Assembly (NCBI RefSeq): GCF_001659605.2
Contig: NC_035174.2
Location: 746,389 to 810,388 of the forward strand
Length of the DNA: 64,000 nucleotides
Source: Manihot esculenta
Lineage: Eukaryota; Streptophyta; Magnoliopsida; Malpighiales; Euphorbiaceae
Direction of reading: 5' to 3'
Shown here piece after piece: positions 10,908 to 22,732 of this stretch (position 1 is its first letter; each line of letters begins with the position of its first letter). Under the pieces are notes generated by a model that saw only the letters and a list, made by a program, of their open reading frames with translations, was not told the DNA's origin and made no database searches. Made by a program: the position numbers and the translations under genes.

Positions 10908-12246
10908 AATATAGACCAATTTTTATGTCGTCCTATGAAAATCATATACATCATTTTCCGACCAATTGGCTAGAAATTACCGAGAAAAACTAGACTACGG
11001 AACTTTGGGAATAATCAGATGCGGTGGGAAACAAATACGGATGACGTCTGAATCTACTATCGAGATTTACAAATTATTTTTGAAATATCAAGTGGATTTT
11101 TTTAAATTAAATAATAGAATGCGAATGATAATGTATCTGTGAAAATCCTTATATTTAAATTTGATTATTACTTTTAATATTTAAAATAAACTTAATTAAA
11201 ATAAAATTTTAATTAAAAGCAACGGTATTCTTCCATTACTTTTTTTTTTTTTGAAAGCAACGGTATTCTTCCATTACTGTCGCTTGTATTAAAATAAAAT
11301 TTTATTACATTCTCATACAAATTAAAAACTTAAACTAAACATTTATTTTCATCATAATTGTGGCAGATTTTGTGGAATCAAGAGCTTATTGTACAATAAC
11401 ATAGAAAAGAAAATCCAAAAGGCCATTAATTGTTGATTGGGCTAGAAGCATTAAGAGGAAATTCAAGTGTTAGCTTTGGAATTAGTTATCAAATTTCAAA
11501 AGGAAATTAATTGTATTGAGAAAAAAAAAAAAAAGGAAGCATACCTTCACCTTCTTATATTTATTTGTTTTAAAAGAATGCTCTATATTAGGTCATGCAT
11601 GAAAGGGACATGAAATTTTTCCTTGCAAGATTAGAATTTCACTTATTCTCATACATACATTTGTTTCTTTTGCATTCCACTCTTTAAATTTTATTGGGTT
11701 TTCTAATAATTTTGTTTGCGTCTACTAACAAATCGGAATTTAATGTTAAAAAAATAAATGTGATTGCATTAGGTTTGGAATGTAGCATAAAATATTAGCT
11801 GAATTGGTGGAAGATTGGCAATCTCAAAGAGGATGTTGGTAATCAATTATTAATGGGTCATCCATTAATATTCGGATTCACTGAGATACCCTTTATAAAA
11901 AGATGAGGAAAAAAAAATCACCATCATTATACATAAATGGAATCCAAAATCAAACAAATTAAGTCACATTTTGGACATAATTAATTAATTAATTTTTTTA
12001 TTATTGTGCTCAATTTGTGACATAAATAAAAGCACTAAAAATAACTTATTTCCTTTGTTTTAATTATAAAAATATTAAACAAAATCGTAAATATGGATTC
12101 ACCGATTAATTAGGTTGTCCAATTTGTAATAAAACCGAATATGCATGGGAATTTTATTTCAAAATTAAGCTATAAGCTAGAGGGAGGAGGACCAGAGATT
12201 TTTAAAGAAAAATATCAGCTGATTTCATACTAAATAAATAAAAGGG
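10908..12246. other. AT-rich intergenic with a 25-bp duplication around a T tract
   Basis: No gene is recognised. A 25-bp sequence (AAAGCAACGGTATTCTTCC...) at 11216-11240 is exactly repeated at 11254-11278. The copies are separated only by 12 T and one G. Homopolymer A and T tracts are frequent. Confidence 0.6.
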
Positions 12247-13624
12247 TAAATTATAATTTAATTTTTAAATTTTATGATAATTAATAAATCAATATATTTA
12301 TTTTTAAAATTAAAATTTTAAATTTTTAAATTTCAATCCATAAAATCTATTAAATTAACAAATAAAAGAATAAAAAAATATTTTAAATTTCAAAAATACT
12401 CTCATCATCCTAAAATCTATTAAATTATAGAACGGAGTCCTAACACTAGAATTATAAAATTAAAACCACAAATCCAAAAGAAGTTAAACAGCAAGCTAAA
12501 TAAACTAAAACCATATATCATCTGTAAATCAATTAAATAGTAGATAATATTCAAGGTAATTTGAGTAAAAATAGGACACAAATTTGGAATAAATTAAAGG
12601 AAAATTTTGGTATATGAAGGAGAAATTCAAAATAGTATAGAAACGATGAGAGAAGGTGAAGAAGAGGTGACCTAGAGACCACCATGGCTTTATGGTGCTA
12701 GCTCCAAGTAGCATTTGTTGGTTTAAAATTGGATAAAAAAGTGCATAGTTGAGCAACCCAGTAAATTAAAAGAAAGAGTTGGTGAAAAAACTTGGCTCTT
12801 TCAAAAAAATAATAAAGAAATCATCAAATGCTTGTCTCTTAAGTTTGATGGCCTTCCTCAGCCACCAAATTAAGCGAAATTGTATTAAAATTTTTTCTAA
12901 TTTTTCATTCAATTTGAACATTAATAAACCCATAAGAAATGCAAATTTTTTCAAGTTTCAAATGCAATCAAATTTTGAAAAGTTATGGGTTTCAAAAGTT
13001 TCGATCCATGCTTTTTCAACTCTAATTTCTTGATAATATAAAGATAAAAACGACTTTACAGTTAGTTATAATGAGAAAAGTTGAAGCCAATTATTAAATT
13101 TTTTGATCACAGCATGATTATTAATCAGGTGATGATTACTTCAACATTGCAACAGAGTCCAGCACAAGCAAGGTAAGTGGCAATGGTCAAGCCGTTGTAA
13201 CCGGCTTTGATGCGCGTCCTAATAAACATCATGTTGATTTCCTTTCCCTAATAAACATTATGTTGCTTTCCTTTCCAATACCCTAACTACCGTTGTCATC
13301 ACCTTCCGCTACCCCATTGTCATTCTCATCGCGGCTATCATTGTTTCTTTTCACCTTGCGGCTATTAATATTTCTACCATAATTTATCTGATTTTATTAA
13401 ATTTTTTATGTGAAAAGAGATAATACAGAAAAAAATAAATAAAAAAAGAAAAGAATAAGGTTTTTTAAGAAGGTGTTTTTAAAATTTAAAATATATATGT
13501 ATATATTTTTTTAATAGAAAAAATTTTAATGAAATAAAAATATAAAAATATAAATATTTAATTTTAAAAATAGAGAAATTAATATGTTAATTATAGTAAA
13601 ATTTAAAAATTAAAATATAATTTA
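12247..13624. repeat. 1.4-kb AT-rich element with long inverted termini
   Basis: The left end (TAAATTATAATTTAATTTTT...) and the reverse complement of the right end (TAAATTATATTTTAATTTTT...) match over roughly 80-100 bp. This is the same terminal family as 8910-9536. Short frames inside (12529-13033) have no recognisable domain and extreme A/T composition. No target-site duplication could be fixed. Most likely it is a decayed non-autonomous MULE-like element. Confidence 0.5.
13218..13277. repeat. Imperfect 30-bp tandem duplication
   Basis: CCTAATAAACATCATGTTGA... is followed directly by CCTAATAAACATTATGTTGC..., each continuing into TTTCCTTTCC. It lies inside the 1.4-kb inverted-terminus element. 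Confidence 0.7.
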
Positions 13625-16600
13625 TTCTCAAAAACCACAGCTCGGCAGGTTTTTTTTTTTTTTTTTTAAATGTTCTATATGTCAGATGAGCAGTGAAACT
13701 TTCCAGAAATTCTAAAAAAGAAAAATGCGATGCCGTACAGTCAATCGTACAGCCCCTGTGGTCCCATCACAAGCATTAATTGCCAGTACAGAACCACAAA
13801 GCTTAAACGGACAGATAATTAAAAACTAAAAAAAAAAGTGAGAAAATGAGGCACTAAAATGGCGTCAACCCGGACAGATACACCAATTTGTGACGTGGAA
13901 ATCCACGAACTGCTTTCATTTTGTGGGCTCCATTCCTTAAACTTCAGCCGAAAGGGCGCCACATTTTATCCGTGAGTTACGCCTTTTCACCTCCTCTCTC
14001 TCTCTCTCATCTATAGAAAATTATTAGGTGCTTCCGTATTTTATCTCATCTCCTAAAGATAGTACACCAAGTCGATAGTATTAAATTTTAATAAATTTAA
14101 TTTCCATGTAAAATAATTTTTATGATAATATTAACTTTGAGGATAATTTTATCTTAATATTATTAATTTAGTATATCATTCTATTCCGAAGAGATGATAT
14201 ATTGACTAGAATGGGCTCAAAAAATTTTAAATGTATTTTGTATGGAAATTTATTTTTTCAGTTATTAATGACATTAGAAGGAAAGTGAATGTATTTATTA
14301 AAAAAATTATAAATACATATCTCCCATATAAAATTAGTTGTTGAAAAGTGATTTTTCATATAAAAACATAATTTTCTTAGTCTCACTTTATTCTATTAGT
14401 ATCTTTTACTTTTATTGCTTAAGCTTATTCCTTATGCGACGGCTCCAATTTTGTTTTACTGTGATTTATTTTTCCTTTTTTTTTTTTTTAATATTTCAAA
14501 AATAAATTTACATAGAGGGAATACTAGTTTTGTAGCCCAACGACAAATCAAAAGGTGTAGCAGATTTAAAATACATTATATTAAAATTATATAATTATAA
14601 ATATTCAAATATATTTTTTTAAAACAATAAAAACTAAGTAAACACTCAATATCGTAAAAAAAAATCTTTAAAAATGAAAATTTAGTAAATAAAATTAAGA
14701 GAAGGAATGTTGTGGTTTTGTGTATTTTCTTTGGAAGTGGTCAAACAGATCAAAATTCGAAAACTTAATACGTAGAATGGGGAATTTTCGTCTAAGTAAG
14801 CTTTTGACTTAAAATGCATTAAATAGGAATTTAATTTCTGAGAACTTTCCATTTATTTTCCTCTTTTTTAACCCTTCAAAACCCTTTTTATTTATTTATA
14901 GTCAAATAAGCGATTTTCTATTGACTTAGGTCTTAGGCCCACCCGATTGGCTAATAGCTGGGTGAATAAAAGCAATTTTTTTTTCTCAATAATTTATATG
15001 GAATTTTTATAAATTAATACTGCCTTCATACATAATTGTTGTCCACCTTATTTTTTCATATAAAAATATACATTTTTTTAATTAAATTTTAATTATTTAT
15101 GTTTTAAAAATATTAAATTTTATTAAATATTAAAAATATAATAAATATTCAATTAAAAATAATATTAATAAGAGATTATTTTAAAAATAAAATAAAAAAA
15201 TTATAATAATTAATTTATATATTAATTATATTGTAAAAAGTACATATAAATAAGATATTTAAAAAAATTTAAAAATTTAAAAATAAAAAAATAAAAAATA
15301 ATAATTTTAAAACAATTAAAAAATGTTATATATTATGGCAGGTGCTGAATATATATGCATTTCTATTTGAAGAAAAAAAAAAACATAGATTTCCGTTGCC
15401 TACTTCATCATCCACACAACTACGTACCATGGTCTCATCATCTTAGCCCTCTTCTTTGATTTTATTGTGATGATATTTCCATTGATTTTGATTTTCAAAT
15501 GTGTCCCTTTATTGCATTTCAAATTTGTACCACAATTATTAATATAAATTAATTTGTATAATGAAATAATGAAATAATTAATTAAGTAGGCATTTGGACT
15601 TGAGTAGCAAGTTGGTGGGGAAGGATGGAATTCAACGTCCACGTGATTGCATATTTTGAAGCTCTTTATGTTGATTGAGAGGGGATATCATACCACTTTT
15701 TAATTATTTTATATAATTATTATTTATAAACCGGGTTGAAAATAATTTTTCTACACATAATTTTGTTATTTCTCTAATCACCATACATGACAAATGCTCT
15801 TTTTTTTTTTTTACATAATGAAGAATTACACTTAATGGTAAAAAGTTTTGTACATTTAGTTTAGTAAATTAAATATTTTGTAATTCCGTTTTCACCCTTA
15901 AAAATTAAAAGATATAAATAAATTACATTTAATATTTATTATTATACTAGTTAATTATCGACTATTTTAATAGTGTATAATTATTCAGATATAATTAATT
16001 AAACATCATAAAAAAATATATTCTTTAAACTATTAAATAATAATGATTTGATTAAACCATTAAAATTTACCAGAGTATGATTAATTTATTCCATAATTCT
16101 ATCCATGCTTTTCTCTTCTTTTTTTGTGGTTTGCGAGTAAGCAAACAGAAAAATAACTACACAAAACGTAATCAGATGCATATGGAAAAAAGAAAGAGAT
16201 AGAGCGAGCAGTCCAAGCGCGTGGGTTTCTAATAAAGGCGTGATGGTGGTGGCAGTTGATGGTGAAGGGAGGGAGTCAAAATTGGCGCAGCAAAATTCTC
16301 CACGGAGCTGCAGCTATAATTGACTGTTCAATTACATGCAGTGCACGATGTACATCTTATCTCGTGACTCATCACTCCAATTATATAATTGCTTATTATT
16401 AAATTACTTTATATTTAAGTGATAAGTGCAGACATATGTTGTGTGAGGTCTTCATTTAACATTTATATTTATATTTATATTTTCAAAAGGACATTTCTTT
16501 TCTTTTTCGCCCTTTAGGAATATTAGACTTTAACCGCTGATCAAACCCAGCACTTTTGTATGTATACTTAGTGATTGGGATAAAAAGTTGACCAACCATT

Positions 16601-18150
16601 GGACGATAAACAGTTTATTATATTAAATTTTCTTTTAATTCCTGTGTAAAAATTTTAGACAACTAATTGAAAAAAAAAAAAAAAAAAAAAGTAGAGACAG
16701 TACTTACCTTCCAGAGCCGTTGATTGGATCCCGACGATAGAGTTACAGAATGGGCCTGCTGATGTTAACATGTACATATGGGCGATAGGCCCACAACTTG
16801 CTTTCTCGGAATGTTAAAAAGGGATTTTTTTGTTTTTTTCCAAGAACGGCTATTCAAAAAGGCTTTAAATTTCGGTGAATTATTTTGGTAATCCTTAATA
16901 TTATCTTTTATTTTTTTATAAAAATAGCTTTCCATCAAAAAATATATGTATAATTTTTAATAGTGATTTATATTTTAATAGCTTAATTCAAAAAATTTTA
17001 AGTTTAAATTTGAAAAATAATATTTAAAAATCTAAAATATAAATTAAGATTAATAAACTCAAACGCAGTATTTTGAATTGAAATGAGAAGATGCTCCCTT
17101 GAGACGTTATCCGATATATGCGTTTGAGTGGGGAAAGGTTTTGAAAGAATTGAGCAACAATGTCATGATTGGATGAAGCCAAAATAACTATTAAAGTCCA
17201 ATAACCATGAAGTTGATTGGGCTACAGGCCCAATTACTCTTCCTCTTTGATTTTGAGCCATCTCATTAATGATTTCCAGATCCATAACTCCAAAGGCAAA
17301 GACAACAGCTTTTTCAATAAGGTTCCAATAGCATATTCTGGTGCAAGATGTAATTAAATGTGAGGATACGGTCAAAGGAAACCCAAAAACCAAATCCACA
17401 ACTGAAAACTAATACATCTAACAATTAATGTGGATTTCAAACATCTTTTAATATGTTATCCATCTATAATCCTCTGCTTCAAATGTTGTTTCTTAGAATA
17501 TCTCATCACCTTCCTTTTTTTTTTTTTTAAAAGCGTTTTTAAGCCTGGCACCTGCGCGAAAACAACTGGGAAGTAGAACTAGCAGGCTTCAAATGAACAG
17601 AATTCAACGAGTAGGAGAAATAAAACGTTTGAACATAGGAGTTGCTCTTTTGTCTAAACAAACTCCATGACCTTATCTTCACACATCAATGTCAGGGTAG
17701 TGGCTATATATGCTATTAGGCGATTTTGGAGTGAGAAATGTTACTTGATTCACTGGAAAATTGATGACACTAGCAGAAGCTTCTTTGGTTGATAATGCAC
17801 CCAGAGGAACTGATCATCTTCATCTACAAGTACAAGCGCGGTCGTCGACGCAGGGCATTAACAGCCCAAGTGCTACCACATGCTCCACGATATCATTGGA
17901 CATTGGTGATGAGAGTGGACAAGATATCAACGTTCATATTTTCTTGTCATTTATTACTGAGAAAAAAGAAAAAAAAGAAAGAAAGAAAAACAACACTACT
18001 TGCGATATATATATTATCCAAAGCTGAAATAATAATAATTACAATGAGCTATTTATTATTTATTTACTCCTCCAATGCTCTAATAACTAATCTTGCAACC
18101 ATACATCGGAAACTAATGACAAAGAAATTATTAATGAAAACAAAGGAAAA
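13625..18150. other. Long AT-rich intergenic region
   Basis: No coding region with a known domain is seen on either strand. There is a less AT-rich patch at 13730-14020 with a (CT)n run near 13999-14011, and another at 16200-16380. Short open frames at 15400-15642, 17163-17399 and 17761-18187 are isolated, lack supporting motifs and overlap low-complexity sequence. Long A or T homopolymers occur at about 13650, 14475, 15800 and 16668. Confidence 0.6.
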
Positions 18151-18423
18151 TCATCCAGAAGAAGCAGACAAGAGTGAAAGGCTATAATAGGAGTGATTTG
18201 AGGAGGGAGGAAGAGGAGGAGCAGTGTCTTGCAATTGCAGAAACAGGAAGTTGGTGATGAAGTGGTGGTGATTGAAGAGAGATGGATGCAGTTTCTGAGT
18301 ATCGGCGATAGCGAGAGAGAGTATGTACATGTAAAACAAACCCAACACCAACACACAAACGCCATACATCACCTTTAAAGAATTGAAGTATATGTAATAA
18401 GCCACCAGCGTTAGATAATACAT
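18151..18423 (-). CDS. Candidate small secreted or membrane peptide (90 aa), unassigned
   Basis: The minus strand has a TATA box (GCTATATATATGGGC, about 18492-18505). About 80 bp later an ATG at 18423 opens a 90-codon frame: MYYLTLVAYYIYFNSLKVMY, then a hydrophobic stretch GVCVLVLGLFYMYILSLAIA (residues 21-40), which could be a signal peptide or membrane anchor. A short His/Pro/Ser-rich tail ends NHSYYSLSLLSASSG. I recognise no CLE, IDA, CEP, RALF or DVL signature. The overlapping frame starting at 18365 is about as long, so the coding status is uncertain. It could instead be an untranslated transcript. Confidence 0.25.
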   Translation of the reverse strand: MYYLTLVAYYIYFNSLKVMYGVCVLVLGLFYMYILSLAIADTQKLHPSLFNHHHFITNFLFLQLQDTAPPLPPSSNHSYYSLSLLSASSG

Positions 18424-20060
18424 TTTCTCCTTCACTCCCCCACTCAACGTTTCAAATCTCACACAAATTCACCCCACAAACAAACCCTCTGCCCATATAT
18501 ATAGCGTTACGTCCATTTGATTTTATGTCACAATTAATCTCTTTTTATAATAATATATAAAGGGATTATTATTATTATTATTATTTATCTTGTCTTCCAA
18601 CTTCAATCCATGCGGGGCGCCTGAGATATACCTGTAGTTTTGGTGGGCAACAAAAGCATGAATTATTTGACAAAAAAAAAAAAAGAAAAGCAAGCATGAA
18701 TTATTACTCTTGTCCGGTACGGTATTGATTTCCGTTGGAAATGGTTAAAAAAAAAAGAAAAAGAAAAAAAAAGAGTGTACGTGGTGGCTGATTTCATTTG
18801 CCCATTAATTAATCTCTTAGCAGAATTTATTAGTTTTGTTGAGAGTTGTGAGAGGATGGGGACAACAAACACACGTGGAGCTTACCGCAACCAAACTCTC
18901 TTCCTCGAAATTAATAGTCGGTTTTGGTTTGGTTCAATAACATTCATTTCTAGCTAAAACAACTATATTTATTAATTTATTTATCTTTATATTATACTAA
19001 TGATATAGTTAGAGTTTAAAATAATCACAATTGAGTTAAAAAGTAGCAATATGTCAGTAGTAATTATATAGATTTTAATAATTAATTTTAAATAATATAA
19101 TAACTAATCAGAAATGCCTCATAATTTATGCTGAGTGGTGACCCACCATCATCATGATTTTTTTTTTTCTAACTTCCAACCAATCGAGTAGCGATATGTA
19201 TAATTGAATTGAAAAATCCACCAAAAGTCCGTATCATATGATTTATGAAGATTCAAAACGCAACAAATTTATATACATATTGCTAAGATGGGTTCAATTT
19301 TTGGCATTAATTAACTCTTGCTTTCTCTCTTCAATTATTTGCTTTAGTTGGTTGGTTTTTGAATTTTTCTATTTTTGTGGTCCTGTCCTGTCCTGTCCTG
19401 TCCTGTCCTGTCCTGTCCTGTAGATGTGTTATTCATCTCATCTTTAAGTTAGCTGATCATAACTGCCTAGGTATGTCGAAATCATCAAACTTCTTAATTA
19501 TTGTTTGGTGGCCTAAAGATTAAATTATTTCAATTATTAATCTGAAAGATAATTCCAGAATCCTCAACAAAGGCTCCAACTCTTTTTTCTTCTGAGCAAA
19601 CTAACTGCTTTATTCCTTCTCTTTTGGTTTTGGTGGAAACCGTTGGCGATGGGCAGCTGCTTTAATCCCCTTGATTCAGGTTCAGCGCGCAAGATTTGAA
19701 ATCTCATTATTGCAGCAGTAGAAGTGATTCTGATTTCTTTTTCTTTTTTTTTTAACAAAAAACCCTATTAGTGAAGAAAATTATAATTTCATTAACAAAT
19801 ATTATTTTCTATTAAAAAATTATAATTTTTTATATTAATAAAGTGTGTTAAGGAATTTTAACAAATACATATTTGTAGAAAAATCACTAATAAATTAATC
19901 TCATTAGCGCTGACTTTATCTGTTTCATTTGGCTCTATTATTGCCATTTCTTTGGTTTGCTCTTACAATTCAGGAACATTGACATGCTTTCCATCGGATG
20001 AGTTTCCAAGTCACGGCTGTCCTTCGCATCCCTTGTGCTCATATCTGATATCTGACCAGG
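18424..20060. other. AT-rich intergenic with micro-insertion and pentanucleotide repeat
   Basis: It holds a 14-bp duplication (AAGCATGAATTATT, 18654-18667 and 18692-18705) flanking an A tract, and the (TCCTG)8 array at 19381-19420. No gene is recognised. The frame at 19564-19758 has no family resemblance. Confidence 0.6.
19381..19420. repeat. Pentanucleotide microsatellite (TCCTG)8
   Basis: Eight perfect copies of TCCTG, preceded by GTCCTG-like sequence and ending at TAGATG. Perfect copies suggest recent slippage. Confidence 0.97.
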
Positions 20061-20064
20061 GCGT

Positions 20065-21450
20065 TCACATAAGACTATAGTACCTAACGATGCACCAGAA
20101 CAGAGGGAATTCTGGAGGTCCTATCCTCACATTATGGAAACATTCAGCAATTGGAACTTTTGGGATCATTAAAAACTCAATATGAGAATCTGATGGATTG
20201 CAGGAAAGTTGGTGACAAAAATGAGCCAACATTGAGGATGCACCACTTGTAACATCCGAGTAAACCACGCAAACTCTTGTTATTCCCGGTTTTGTTGACA
20301 GAAAATAGGAAGGGAGAGAGAGATGTAATGCAAATCATATGCATTTCTCTCAAAAGACTGGCCACAAAATTAAATAGAGTTGCAATGAGAAACACTGGCC
20401 AAAATTTATGTCTGGAGCACAAGTAAGAAAATTTGAAATTTATCTTACTAAAAGAAATCCATCAGGCTCCAATTTTTTGTTCTAGGCAACCAATTCTCTC
20501 AAAAGTAAAACTTTCCTTGCAGTTTCCAGTCTATAGAGATACCGTTCAAGCTTAATTACCTGGAATAGCCTTGCTGCAAACTTCTCTGAAGATCATCTTT
20601 GTGCTTGGATAGGTATGGGGCCTCACCCATATAAGCCAGAACCAAGCATGGAAACACAATGACTGTAAATGCAATCTATTTGAAGAAGGGATGCATTATT
20701 CCCCATTAATGTTTCTTTAACGTTGATTGAGGAGTAAAACACGTAAATTGAAGGTCGAAATAGATTACCCTGAGAGAAAGTTGTGAGAAATGGCCAAGGT
20801 CAATAAACATAGCTTCTGGGCCTGCAGATCAGCTTTCGCCATAAAAAAAAAAATTAAAAAAAACACTTAATTGACACAAGTAAATTTGGTCTTTTCTTTT
20901 TTCATTCTTGCAACTAACCTGTAACACAGAGAACAATGCCTCATGGTGAACTCCATCCACTTTTTTCCTTTTTTCTGGAAAAGATTACAGATATAATATG
21001 GAGATAGACCGCTGATCACACCCGGGTTCCAATGGAATATGTTATAAATGTCAACTCTAGCGAGACACGATAGCCAAGCTAACAATATTGAAGTAAAAGG
21101 AAATCCAACTCTATGTGTTCCAGAGTACTGGAGTGCAGAAAGCCCCACCAAGATCACACAAGCAATTGCCACAGTATAATCTGACATATACAAACATGTT
21201 AAAGATTAAGCAAGATCAATGAGCAGTACGTCAATGGTAGTGGAGACATTTACAAGAATTTGAAATTAGAGTTCAAGCACACCAAAAGAACAAAAGTATG
21301 CAAGAAGGGAAATACATGCATAATTTCTGTGAAAAAAAGTATATAAGGAAACAACTCAAGAACGATGATACCATAGCTTACTCTCGTCTAAATTTGGCAC
21401 CTTTACTTCAATTCCATACACTGCAGATAAAACTGAGAAACAAAAACTCT
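20065..21450 (-). pseudogene. HAK/KUP/KT potassium transporter pseudogene (5' part missing)
   Basis: On the minus strand, pieces of a KUP transporter follow in the right order. VLSAVYGIEVKVPNLDESK lies at about 21370-21440. SDYTVAIACVILVGL, GTHRVGFPF and YNIFHWNPGV lie at 20945-21190. GPEAMFIDLGHFSQLSLRV is near 20770-20815, and VFPCLVLAYMGEAPYLSKHK at 20590-20690. KFWPVFLIATLFNFVAS is near 20360-20410. VYSDVTSGASSMLAHF with IPKVPIAE and GPPEFPLFWCIVRY covers 20075-20270. Intact family members are about 750-850 aa proteins of 10-14 membrane segments that import K+. Here the N-terminal half is absent, frames change between pieces, and key residues are altered (for example GPEAMFIDLG for the usual GAEAMFADLG). 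It is therefore a decayed copy, with intron-like spacing retained, so it arose by DNA duplication rather than retroposition. Confidence 0.85.
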
Positions 21451-21699
21451 GAACCCTTAAAAGAGTAGACAATTGTAGAAAAGTACACAAGCCTAAATGT
21501 TACAAAAGGAAACTTTGATTGAAATAGAGAGACTAAGGCAAAATAAGTTTGATTATTTTATTTAAGTAGAATGTGTTTATATACTATTCTATAAAATATT
21601 TTGGAAGAAAGTATGTATCATAATATGCGGCTGTTGCTACAGAAAATATGTGAGTTAAGAGACAGAAGAAGAGAGAAAATTCTGAAATATCCGACCAAT
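21451..21699. other. Intergenic / upstream pseudogene flank
   Basis: No recognisable KUP sequence continues here, and no other feature is seen. Confidence 0.5.
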
Positions 21700-22007
21700 T
21701 CTAATCCGTTCATTTTAGAATAGTTATTCGACCTGGTTACCTTAGAGTGATAATCCGATCTCGTCTATTGGAGTGGTCGTCCGACTGGTGTATTAGAGTA
21801 GTTGTCCGACTTGATCTTCTCACGTGGTCATCTGACCTGATATTCTAGAGTGGTGGTCCGATCTGTCCGACTTTCGTTTGACCTCGACTTTGGGTGGTCG
21901 TCCGACCTGATCTCGAGTGATTGTCCGATCTGATCTTGGGTGATTGTCCTACTTGATCTATGGTCATTTGACTTGTCCAATTTTCTTCTGATCTTGGATT
22001 GTCATCT
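21700..22007. repeat. Degenerate minisatellite, about 23-27-bp unit (GTGGTCGTCCGACCTGATC)
   Basis: About ten imperfect units of the form TTRGAGTGGTYRTCCGAYCTG run to 22007, where family A LTR sequence begins. A similar unit (ATGATCGTCCTACCTG) reappears at 28060, just past the far end of that LTR. The array was therefore probably continuous before the insertion. Confidence 0.7.
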
Positions 22008-22146
22008 TGTAATACCCGGCTAAACTCCAGTGTCGAAATTTCAACTTTTCGATGAAATCTACATTGGAATCCGAAATCTCGGAACGAAAAACTTTGAAAG
22101 GATAAAATAAGTTTTTATAAAATAAATTTAAAGTATTTTATGATGT
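22008..22146 (+). mobile_element. Family A LTR copy 3, 5' part
   Basis: TGTAATACCCGGCTAAACTC at 22008 and the following 140 bp match the start of the family A solo LTR at 22733, with many substitutions. The copy is broken at about 22146 by a Copia fragment. It resumes at about 25757, lacking roughly the middle 0.9 kb that holds most of the palindromes, and ends at 28043. It is more diverged than copies 1 and 2 and so older. Confidence 0.8.
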
Positions 22147-22486
22147 GTTTTTTATTAGTTCAGGGAGTCATAAGGATGGTTCCACCTCTCAGGAGTAATA
22201 AGGCTGCTGTGCTAAGGCTTGAGTATTGGAGTGATAAGGGTTAATTTTGTAAATATTGTACAATTGAATGAGTCTTGTGATTAGGATTCTTAGGGTGATT
22301 CGTTCACTTACTGGTGATATTTTTCCATTATTCTCTCCTATTCAATAGGCAACTTTAGTTATCAATTCTCTTATTTAAATCATGTGTGTACTGTGAAGTT
22401 TAATATAACGAAGATTATATTCTTAAAAAAAAACATCTCTTTTTCACTTTGTTATCTTGGTATCAGAGCCTTGACGATCTCTCACC
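22147..22486 (+). mobile_element. Copia element: probable LTR and primer-binding site
   Basis: TGGTATCAGAGC at 22458-22469 is the initiator-tRNA-Met primer-binding site typical of Copia elements. The roughly 300 bp before it are the likely 5' LTR, which contains T-rich and TATTCAATAGG-like sequence. The exact left end is not fixed, because the matching 3' LTR is absent. Confidence 0.7.
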
Positions 22487-22732
22487 ATGGCTTCGTCAAA
22501 TCTGAATGTCGCCAATTTCGTCACTTTGAAACTCAAACAAACAAACTATCCTCTGTGGAGAGAACAAGTTTTGAGTTTAGCCGAAAGTCAGGAGCTGTCA
22601 GATCACCTTGTTAGTGGCTTTCTTGAGGATCAGAAATTCAATAACCCTCCCAACCCAATTCCCGAAAATTATCAACCTCAACAATCAGACACATTCAAAG
22701 CATGGCAAAAGTTCGACCGATTACTTCGTGGA
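22487..22732 (+). pseudogene. Copia gag, N-terminal part (split by solo LTR)
   Basis: From the ATG 17 bp after the primer-binding site, the frame encodes a UBN2-type Copia gag: FVTLKLKQTNYPLWREQVLS (the ...L...NY..W. block), LSDHLVSGFL, and TFKAWQKFDRLLRG. At 22732 the solo LTR interrupts. The frame resumes exactly at 25038 with WIYGKLSEESLG once the LTR and one copy of the GTGGA duplication are removed. Confidence 0.88.

Noticed and set aside
12529..13033. Short frames rich in Phe, Lys, Asn and Leu
   Set aside because: Extreme A/T composition inside a non-coding repeat, with no motif or known relative.
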